Source: Kluyvera sp036759925 (GTDB lineage: Bacteria; Pseudomonadota; Gammaproteobacteria; Enterobacterales; Enterobacteriaceae). From it: a DNA stretch of 64,000 bases. Under the pieces are notes generated by a model. That model did no database searches, was not told the DNA's origin, and was given only the letters and a program-made list of their open reading frames with translations. The stretch spans positions 55,434 through 119,433 of the forward strand of contig NZ_JAPKIB010000014.1 of assembly GCF_036759925.1 (NCBI RefSeq), written 5' to 3'. Every line of letters begins with the position of its first letter. Within the stretch, counting starts at the first letter, position 1. Shown piece after piece: positions 54,350-62,700 of the stretch. The position numbers were made by a program, and so were the translations under genes.

Positions 54350-55705
54350 TTATCGTTCGCGGAACGCTTCGGCTTTGGCCCTCAGAATCGGCTTCAGCAG
54401 ATAGGCCAGAATGGTTTTCTTGCCGGTAATAATATCCACCGATGCCACCATCCCCGGAATAATAATCAGCGGTTTTTCATCGCTGCCGAGGTGGTTTTTC
54501 TCCGTACGCAGACGAATAACATAGAAGCTCTTGCCGTCTTTGTCCGTCACCGTATCCGGGCTGATTTGCTCCAGCTTAGCCTTCAGGCCTCCATAGATGG
54601 TGAAGTCGTAGGCGGTGAACTTGACCATCGCTTCCTGTCCAGGGCGCAGGAAAGCGATATCCTGCGGGCGAATTTTGGCTTCAATCAGCAGCGTATCGTC
54701 CAGCGGGACAATCTCTACCAGGTCGTTGCCCGGCTGGATAACGCCGCCGATGGTGTTGACCATCAGTTGCTGGACGATGCCGCGCACCGGTGAAGTGACC
54801 AGCGTACGGTTAACCCGGTCCTCGATGGCCTTGCCAGTAGCGGTGAGCTTGCTGAGCTCGGTGCGGGCTTCGTTGAGCTGGGACAGCGCTTCGCTGCGAT
54901 AGCGGCCGCGTGTCTCACCCATTTTGCTTTCAATCTCTTTAATCGCCGCCTGGGCTCTTGGTACTGCCAGCGTCACTGACTCCAGTTGCCCGCGGGTTTC
55001 CACCTCGGAGCGACGCAGACGCAGCACCTCGACCTTCGAGATGGCCCCTTTGGCGACCAGCGGTTCAGACATGCTGATTTCCTGTTGCAGCAGCCCCAGG
55101 CTACGGCGGTACTGCTCGCCTTTGGCCTGGTAATCCAGCAGCTCCTGTTTCTTCTGCACCAGTTGCTCATCCAGGCCTGATAACTCGCTCTGAATCCGTT
55201 TGTTCACGCTGGCAAAGAGCTCCATTTCACCGTTAGCGATATCCGGCGATTTCTCCACAATATCCGGCGACAGGGTGAGGGTTTCTTTGCCATCCAGCTG
55301 CGCAGTCAGCCGTTGAATGCGCGCTTCCAGCGCCAGTCGGTCGGCTTCGGACTCCCCGGCGTTAGAGCGGAAGCGGGTGTCGTCGAGACGTAACAGCGGC
55401 GCGCCTGCTTTGACGACTTCCCCTTCGTGCACGAACACTTCGGCGACAATCCCCCCTTCCAGGTTCTGGATTTTTTGTAGGCGCGAGGAGGGAATCGCTT
55501 TGCCGTCGCCGCGCGTGACTTCGTCGATTTCGGCCAGCGATGCCCAGGCAATCATGATGATAAAGAAGCCGAGGATTGCCCACAGCGTGATACGCACCAC
55601 GCGCGGAGAGTCGTCGAGTAGCGCTTTGTTCACCTCGTTTGAGGTGAGCGTTGAGGCATTTCTATCGCCAAAAAGCCACTTCATCATTCGGTTAACGTTG
55701 CGCAT
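54350..55705 (-). CDS. HlyD-family type I secretion adaptor
   Basis: A 451-residue membrane fusion protein. One N-terminal helix (about 38-58), a lipoyl half (GDGKAIPSSRLQKIQNLEGG, the type I secretion hallmark), a long coiled coil (about 110-290) and a C-terminal beta-barrel with VRGIVQQLMVNTIGGVIQPG. It joins the ABC exporter to the TolC-like pore in the periplasm. Its start lies inside the end of the ABC gene (14-base overlap). Probable LapC-type subunit for the giant protein upstream. Confidence 0.92.
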   Translation of the reverse strand: MRNVNRMMKWLFGDRNASTLTSNEVNKALLDDSPRVVRITLWAILGFFIIMIAWASLAEIDEVTRGDGKAIPSSRLQKIQNLEGGIVAEVFVHEGEVVKAGAPLLRLDDTRFRSNAGESEADRLALEARIQRLTAQLDGKETLTLSPDIVEKSPDIANGEMELFASVNKRIQSELSGLDEQLVQKKQELLDYQAKGEQYRRSLGLLQQEISMSEPLVAKGAISKVEVLRLRRSEVETRGQLESVTLAVPRAQAAIKEIESKMGETRGRYRSEALSQLNEARTELSKLTATGKAIEDRVNRTLVTSPVRGIVQQLMVNTIGGVIQPGNDLVEIVPLDDTLLIEAKIRPQDIAFLRPGQEAMVKFTAYDFTIYGGLKAKLEQISPDTVTDKDGKSFYVIRLRTEKNHLGSDEKPLIIIPGMVASVDIITGKKTILAYLLKPILRAKAEAFRER

Positions 55706-57878
55706 GAATTTGTCCCTTTTTCAGTGCGGTCATGACGCTTTCTTTCGGACCATCCGCGATGATTTTGCCGTTATCGAGGATAATCAGGCGGTCGACCAGC
55801 GTCAGCAGCGAGGCGCGGTGGGTGACCAACAGCAGCGTTTTATTGCTTACGAGCGGCGTCAGCGCTTTTTTAATCAGATCTTCGCTGGTGTTGTCCATCG
55901 AACTGGTGGGTTCGTCCATCAGGAGCACCGGCGGGTCGAGCAGCAGCGCCCGCGCCAGCGCGACGGCCTGACGCTGGCCGCCGGAAAGATTCATCCCGCG
56001 TTCCCCAACCTGCATGTTGTAGCCGGAAGGGTGGCGACGGGCGAACTCATGTACGCCAGCCAGCGTGGCTGCGCGCAGCATGGTCTCTTCATCAACATAG
56101 CTGGCACCGCTCAACAGGTTATCGCGCAGCGTACCGCTGAACAGGTGGATGTCCTGCGGTGCGTAGCCGATGTTATGCCGGACATCGTGGACATCGAGCT
56201 GGCGGGCATCAATGCCATCAATCAGGATGGTTCCCTCATCCGGCTGGTAGAAACCGACCAGCAGCTTTGCCAGCGAGCTTTTGCCGGAACCGCTACGACC
56301 GATAATCCCCACCTTCTCGCCCGGCGAAATGTTGAGTGAGATGCCGTTTAACGACATGTACTGGTTTTGTGGGTAGCGGAAACTCACGTCGCGGAATTCG
56401 ATAGCGCCAGAGAGCGTTTCACGCTTCAGCGGCACTTCGTCCTCCTGCACTTCCTGGTCAAGATCCATCATGCGGTCGATGGTGGCCTTGGTCATTTTGG
56501 CGCGCTGATAGCGGGTGATCAGGCTGCAAAGCTGCCCAATTGGCATCATGGCACGGCGGTTGAGCAGGTAACAGGCGATCAGGCCGCCCATACTGAGGTT
56601 ACCGGCAATAATGCTGTACACGCCCACGACAATCATCACGACGCCGGCAATTTTCTGGATCCATGCCGTCAGGTTGACCGCGAGATAGGAGAGCGATTTA
56701 ACCCGTAGCTCCAGCTTGCTCAACTGGCCGATAATCTGTTCCCACTGGTACTGACGTTCGCTTTGCGCGTTGTTGACCTTAATCGCGTCCAGGCCGGTAA
56801 TCGTCTCAACCAGCATGGCCTGACGTTCAGTGGAGAGGCGATAGGTTTTTTGTACTTGCTCCAGCAGCGGGCGCTGAAGCATCCAGTTAATGCCCAGCGC
56901 AATCGGATAGCAGAGCAGTGGGATCAGGGCGAGCGGGCCGCCAATAATACCGATAACCAATAAAATCAATAAGGTAAATGGGAAGTCGATGAGCGCCGTC
57001 AGGGTGAATGACGAGAGGAAATCACGTACCGACTGATACTCCTGGAACTGCTGCGTGAAGCCGCCAACTCGCTGTGGCCGCTCTTTCATCTTCATGCCCA
57101 GCAGGCGTTCAAACAGCGCTGCCGAAACGATGAGATCGGTCTTTTTCCCCGCGATATCAAGACAAATACCGCGTAATACCTTCAGAATAAGATCAAAAAC
57201 AAAGGCGATCGAGATACCTATCGCCAGCACCCAGAGCGTGGCGGTGGCCTGGTTCGGCACCACGCGATCGTAGACGTTCATCACGAACAGCGGCGTGGCG
57301 ATGGCGATCACGTTGATGATAAAACTGGCGACAACAGAGTCCAGATAAAGGTATTTCGACAGTTTTAACGTGTCTTTAAACCAGGAACGGGTGCGTGGAA
57401 TCGTCGCCGTTGGCTGGCGGTCGTATTCGTGTCCTGGCTGGATAAAAATGGTTTTTCCGCTGTAGTTTTCTGCCAGGGCTTCGCGCGCAAGTAAAATTTC
57501 GCCGCCTTCCGTTTCGGTTGTCAGAAGACGGGCGCGCTGCTGGTCATCCCATTCGATCAGTACGGCGGCCTGATTGTTTTTAAGGAGTACAATGGCGGGT
57601 AGCGAAAGGGCGGTGATCTTATCCAGCGGTCGCTGTAGTACGCGTGCTTTGAGCCCTGCGCGCTTTGCGGCGCGGGGAAATGCGCTTAGCGTGAGCCGAT
57701 GTTCATCCAGCGGCAAACCGCCGGTTAATACGTTGCGACTGGTCACGATGTTGTGCAACTGGCAGACGATCATCAGCGAATCGAGCAGGGGATCATAATG
57801 ATTTTGCCGCGGATCGTGCCTGATGGTGTTATCTGTAGATGAAGTGACTTGCTCAAGTGGATCAGTATTAGACGCCAT
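55692..57878 (-). CDS. Type I secretion ABC exporter with C39-like domain
   Basis: A 728-residue exporter. Residues 25-140 are a C39-peptidase-like domain without the catalytic pair: serine sits where the cysteine belongs (PLLDSLMIVCQ) and NNQAAVLIEWD lacks the histidine, so it docks the substrate rather than cuts it. Six membrane helices follow (about 175-440), then the ATPase with Walker A GRSGSGKSS (about 525-533), signature LSGGQRQAVALARAL (630) and Walker B VLLMDEPTSS (650). This is the LapB/RTX exporter architecture. Confidence 0.93.
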   Translation of the reverse strand: MASNTDPLEQVTSSTDNTIRHDPRQNHYDPLLDSLMIVCQLHNIVTSRNVLTGGLPLDEHRLTLSAFPRAAKRAGLKARVLQRPLDKITALSLPAIVLLKNNQAAVLIEWDDQQRARLLTTETEGGEILLAREALAENYSGKTIFIQPGHEYDRQPTATIPRTRSWFKDTLKLSKYLYLDSVVASFIINVIAIATPLFVMNVYDRVVPNQATATLWVLAIGISIAFVFDLILKVLRGICLDIAGKKTDLIVSAALFERLLGMKMKERPQRVGGFTQQFQEYQSVRDFLSSFTLTALIDFPFTLLILLVIGIIGGPLALIPLLCYPIALGINWMLQRPLLEQVQKTYRLSTERQAMLVETITGLDAIKVNNAQSERQYQWEQIIGQLSKLELRVKSLSYLAVNLTAWIQKIAGVVMIVVGVYSIIAGNLSMGGLIACYLLNRRAMMPIGQLCSLITRYQRAKMTKATIDRMMDLDQEVQEDEVPLKRETLSGAIEFRDVSFRYPQNQYMSLNGISLNISPGEKVGIIGRSGSGKSSLAKLLVGFYQPDEGTILIDGIDARQLDVHDVRHNIGYAPQDIHLFSGTLRDNLLSGASYVDEETMLRAATLAGVHEFARRHPSGYNMQVGERGMNLSGGQRQAVALARALLLDPPVLLMDEPTSSMDNTSEDLIKKALTPLVSNKTLLLVTHRASLLTLVDRLIILDNGKIIADGPKESVMTALKKGQIHAQR

Positions 57879-57929
57879 AGTCAGACCTTATATACCAGCG
57901 AAAAATTTGCACCGGCTAAAGAGTATAAG

Positions 57930-57959
57930 GGGTTATCTTACCGCGAAGTAAGATAACCC
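57930..57959. other. Perfect 12-bp intercistronic hairpin
   Basis: GGGTTATCTTAC (57930-57941), loop CGCGAA, GTAAGATAACCC (57948-57959): a perfect 12-bp stem in the 97-base gap between the TolC-like and ABC genes. No T-run follows on the minus strand, so it is more likely an mRNA stability or attenuation element than a simple terminator. Confidence 0.7.
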
Positions 57960-57975
57960 ACTGGCCCAGAATTGA

Positions 57976-59328
57976 TTATTTCAGATCGGGTAAATTGCTG
58001 TGTGCCGTCTGTTGTTCATCAACCGGCTGCGCGGCCGTTGGTGCCTGAATATTCAGCTGCTTTAACAGATCGCCAATACGCGCGTTGATGCGGTAGGTGG
58101 TGAACATCTCCACAAACTGCATTTCGACGTAGCGGCGCTGGGCAGTGAACACTTCGTTCTCGCTGTCCAGCATATCAAGCAGGCTACGCTCACCGATGCT
58201 GAACTGCTCCTGATACGCGGTGCGCACCACGGCACTGCGATCGGCGTAGTCTTTGGCGATCGGTACCTGCTGTTTGGCGTTCTGCCAGGCGTTCCAGGAC
58301 AGACGTAACTCTTCATCCAACTGACGAAGGGCATTGCGTTTGACGTCCTGCGCTTCCTGCATTTTGTAGGCATAAGATGACAGTTGTGCTTTATCGCTGC
58401 CGCCATTGAACAGGTTGTAGTTCATACGCACCATCGCCTGCCACTCCTGATCGTGACCACGCGTACCGTCGGTGTTGTTATCCATACGGCGGCCGAGGTC
58501 GACATCCACACTCGGGTAGAAGCGGGATTTCGCGGCTTCGTACTGCTGGCGGGTGGCTTCAACGTCCGCATCGGCCTGCTTGAGCAGCGGGCTGTTTTCC
58601 AGCATCTGTTTACGGGCTTCTGCCTGTGAGCCCGGGACTTTGGTCGTCATTGGCATTGACAGGTCGCTGGCCTCTTTACCAACCACACTGTAGTAGTTGG
58701 CCTGGGCATCTTCGAGGTTGGTTTGTTCGGTCAGCAGGTTGTTTTTCGCCTGCGCCAGACGCGCCTGCGCCTGTTCAAAGTCAGCCTTACGGCCTACGCC
58801 CTGTTCGGTGCGCAGGCGAATTTGATCAAACACGCGTTCGTGGTTTTTCAGGTTATCCTGCGCCAGTTTCACCATTTTTTGACGCATCAGAACGTCGAGA
58901 TAGCTTTGAATGGCATTCAGCGCGGTCAATTCACTGGTGTTCATCACCGTGTAGGCCCGGGAGTTCACGGTCGCCTTTTGCCGGGCTACCTCGCTGGTGG
59001 TGGCAAAGCCGTTAAACACATTCTGACGCAGATTAAGGCTGGACTCGCTGCGGTTCAGGTTGCGACGATGATCGTTGGCCGCGCGGGTGCTGGCATTATC
59101 GGTCTGCTCCCAGCCGGTACCGGCGGAGAGGTTTAAAGTGGGCAGATAGCCGCCTTTTGCCGCCCGTAAATCCTCATCGGCAGAATAGCGGCTGTTAACT
59201 GAAGCACTCACCTGCGGGTGCCAGATCAAGCTGTCTTTGACGGCCTGTTCCAGCGTAGCTGCACTCACGCTGTTGGCGAACAGCAGCGGCAGAGAGAAGC
59301 TGGTTAATACCCGAATGTGTTTGTTCAT
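57976..59328 (-). CDS. TolC-family type I secretion outer membrane protein
   Basis: A 450-residue outer membrane channel (LapE/AggA-like). Signal peptide ends near SVSAATLEQ; two repeats of the TolC fold follow, including LRQNVFNGFATTSEVAR and its second-half partner MNYNLFNGGSDKAQLSSYAY. It is the first secretion gene of the operon and provides the exit duct for the giant protein. Start at 59328 or 59331 (tandem ATG). Confidence 0.92.
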   Translation of the reverse strand: MNKHIRVLTSFSLPLLFANSVSAATLEQAVKDSLIWHPQVSASVNSRYSADEDLRAAKGGYLPTLNLSAGTGWEQTDNASTRAANDHRRNLNRSESSLNLRQNVFNGFATTSEVARQKATVNSRAYTVMNTSELTALNAIQSYLDVLMRQKMVKLAQDNLKNHERVFDQIRLRTEQGVGRKADFEQAQARLAQAKNNLLTEQTNLEDAQANYYSVVGKEASDLSMPMTTKVPGSQAEARKQMLENSPLLKQADADVEATRQQYEAAKSRFYPSVDVDLGRRMDNNTDGTRGHDQEWQAMVRMNYNLFNGGSDKAQLSSYAYKMQEAQDVKRNALRQLDEELRLSWNAWQNAKQQVPIAKDYADRSAVVRTAYQEQFSIGERSLLDMLDSENEVFTAQRRYVEMQFVEMFTTYRINARIGDLLKQLNIQAPTAAQPVDEQQTAHSNLPDLK

Positions 59329-59452
59329 CATGTCGTCCTTTCCTTACGTTTATTTCCCTGGCTAGTGGATTTTGGCCACCAGAGGTAATGTCATTAGACA
59401 AAAAGTAAAAATGATTAGTGTCGTTAATGGAGCCGATATGGCCCCATGTGCA

Positions 59453-59686
59453 TCACGATTCAATATCAGGTTTAGTGATTAAATCCTCTGCCTGATAATC
59501 ACTACCATCCCAGGCCGCATGGCTATCCTCTGTTGGGACTGGCTCAATATTGCCAGGCGGGGAAGCCACCGGTTCGGTCCTCTCCGTTACTTGAATGAGC
59601 TTACTGATATCTGACTTATCAGCGCCGATAATAATATCATCTAATGCTAAGGGTTCATCCAGACCAATAATGGTGGCTATGGTGAG
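59453..59686 (-). pseudogene. Relic or spare copy of the giant adhesin's C-terminal tail
   Basis: A stop-bounded open stretch (TAG at 59687-59689, TGA at 59453-59455) of 77 codons with no start. Its translation has LALDDIIIGADKSDISKLIQVTE, then PVPTEDSHAAWDG and AEDLITKPDIES. This parallels the intact protein's tail in order: IDLSDIIHND...SSMIQVDA, then DVPAESSGSEGADSWNA and AELDHLIPQPDTDA. It lies behind the adhesin stop and terminator, and before the TolC-like gene. It looks like the leftover end of a duplicated or replaced adhesin gene. Confidence 0.65.
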
Positions 59687-59690
59687 CTAA

Positions 59691-59720
59691 TAATAAAAAG
59701 GGTCGGCGGGTACCGACCCT
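59691..59720 (-). terminator. Terminator of the giant adhesin gene
   Basis: On the minus strand AGGGTCGG (59720-59713), 6-base loop, CCGACCCT (59706-59699), then TTTTTATTATT. It starts seven bases after the adhesin stop, so the secretion genes are probably transcribed partly or wholly from their own promoter. Confidence 0.85.
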
Positions 59721-59726
59721 AATGCA

Positions 59727-62700
59727 TTAAGCATCCGTATCAGGTTGCGGTATTAAATGATCCAATTCCGCAATATTATGGGCATTCCAGCTATCAGCCC
59801 CCTCACTACCAGAACTTTCCGCCGGAACATCCTGAACGTGTCCCGCCGTCTCGGTATTTTCCGCTGGCGCGTCTACCTGAATCATTGAACTAACATCATT
59901 CGCGCTGTCATTGTGGATAATATCGCTGAGATCGATAGTCTCTGCTTGAGGCGTATCTGTTGCCGCTGTTGAAGTAGATTTATCCTCTAGCGGCTCAACA
60001 TCCTGAGCGGAATCGCCCTCATGCAGGTGGCTATCAATATCACCTAGCAGCATGCTCAACGATGTCTCAGGGCTTTCGTTTGCGACGCTCTGCACCTGGG
60101 ACGCATCTTGTTCAATAGCACTGAGATCGATAGTTTCATTGTCAATCAACAGGGCAGCGTTGTCCTGATCTGTTGTGGCATTGTCGCTCGTCGAGTCCGT
60201 TTCCTCTGCCTGACCGGCAGTGTCTAACGTCGCGTTATCGGCGATGTTATCCGTCGGTTCGGTGGTGTCGGTATTCACGGTATCGCCTGGATCGGTTGTT
60301 GCCGTATGCGTATCGTTACTGCTCAACTCCGTCAGGTTCGCGGAGTCGCTTTCCGTCGAATGATCGTTTGACGATACATCGTCGGTATGTTCGGTTGAGT
60401 CAGCGGTGCTGACGTGAGCCAGAGTCGTGTGGTGAGCGTCTTCCTCCGCCGACAGCGCATGAGTCGAGTCGTCCGCGTGGCTATCTTCACCGCCAGCGAG
60501 TATGACCGAGTGATCGCCGCTGTTAGCATCAATCGGCCCGGAAGACGGCGATGAGTCGTCAACGTCGGTGACAACATCAACTTTGATCGATCCCAGATCG
60601 GTTATCTGCGTCGACGAGGTCAGGGTTAAATGCGCATCGAGGTGGCTACCATCTGGAACATCGATGGTTAGATTCCCCTTGTCATCGGCCGTGTAGTCAA
60701 CGCCCTGATAGTTGACGGTAGCTTTCGGCGCTAACCCACTGAATTTGATTGAGGTAATGTTGTGATCGCTGCTTCCCTCAATATTCGCATCAATATTCAG
60801 ATCGTACTGCCAGGAGACTTTACTGTCGGAATGACCGGGATCCAGGCCTTCTTTCCCCGTTCCGGAGATAATTTCAGTTAAGCGGTTATTACCATAAAAC
60901 GTTTGTCCATTAACGGTAAGGTTGACGCTTTCGATGTAGTTAATGTTGCCATTGACGTTTTTTGTGCCATCCGTGTTGCTCCACGACGAGTCGCCAGGGA
61001 CAAAGATGTAGTCGTGCGCAGTACTGCTGCTGGGTTCGCGGTTACCGTTGACCGCATTCATCGCATGCTGGGTATTATCTCCCTGCGTGTAGGTACTGCC
61101 ATCGTGCAGAATAAAGATATCGGATTTACCCACGGTACCATTCGCGTTACCGGAGGTGTATTCATGGATGTTGGATGAAGGGATATCCTTAGAAACATAT
61201 TTCCCAACATCGCCTTGAGACACCCACACAACGACATTCGCCCCAACCGCAACAATCATACCGCTGCCGTCGACATCAAAGCCGTTGCCGCTAGGATCTT
61301 TGCTGCCGCCGTTAACCTCGATGACCTTTGTAGGGTTAGAGGCGGTAAAGTTGACGTTGAGGGTGATGTCGGAGTCGGCGTCCGAGTCAGCATCAGCATC
61401 GGCGTCGGCATCGGCATCCGCATCGGCGTCGGCATCTGCATCGGCGTCCGCATCAGCATCAGCGTCGGCATCTGCATCGGCGTCAGAATCCGCATCGGCA
61501 TCGGCATCGGCATCGGCATCGGCATCGGCATCCGCGTCGGCATCTGCATCGGCATCGGCATCCGCATCCGCATCGGCATCAGCGTCCGCATCTGCATCTG
61601 CATCCGCATCGGCATCGGCATCGGCATCCGCGTCGGCATCAGCGTCGGCATCCGCATCCGCGTCCGCGTCGGCATCGGCATCCGCATCGGCATCCGCATC
61701 AGAATCGGCATCAGCGTCCGCATCTGCATCCGCATCGGCGTCCGCATCTGCATCGGCGTCCGCATCGGCGTCCGCATCAGCATCAGCATCCGCATCAGCA
61801 TCAGCATCCGCATCGGCGTCGGCATCCGCATCCGCGTCGGCATCCGCATCCGCATCCGCATCCGCGTCGGCATCTGCGTCAGCATCTGCATCGGCATCCG
61901 CGTCGGCATCCGCATCCGCGTCGGCATCTGCGTCCGCGTCCGCGTCGGCATCTGCATCCGCATCGGCATCGGCGTCGGCATCTGCATCGGCGTCTGCATC
62001 CGCATCGGCATCTGCGTCGGCATCTGCATCGGCATCGGCATCGGCATCGGCATCTGCGTCGGCATCTGCATCGGCGTCGGCGTCCGCATCTGCATCGGCG
62101 TCTGCATCAGCGTCCGCATCGGCGTCCGCGTCGGCATCCGCATCCGCATCTGCATCGGCATCAGCATCAGCATCAGCATCGGCGTCCGCATCGGCGTCGG
62201 CATCTGCGTCCGCATCCGCATCGGCATCTGCATCGGCATCTGCATCGGCGTCCGCATCAGCATCAGCGTCGGCATCAGCGTCGGCGTCCGCATCCGCATC
62301 CGCATCGGCATCAGCGTCCGCGTCGGCATCTGCATCTGCATCCGCATCGGCATCGGCATCCGCGTCGGCATCCGCATCGGCGTCGGCATCCGCATCGGCA
62401 TCCGCATCGGCGTCGGCATCTGCATCCGCGTCGGCATCCGCATCTGCATCTGCATCGGCATCTGCGTCCGCGTCGGCATCGGCATCAGCATCGGAATCCG
62501 CATCGGCGTCAGAATCGGCATCAGCGTCCGCATCGGCATCCGCATCGGCATCGGCATCCGCATCGGCATCTGCATCCGCATCGGCGTCTGCATCGGCATC
62601 GGCATCGGCATCGGCATCAGCATCAGAATCGGCATCGGCGTCAGAATCGGCATCAGCGTCCGCATCGGAATCTGCATCGGCATCTGCGTCCGCGTCGGCA

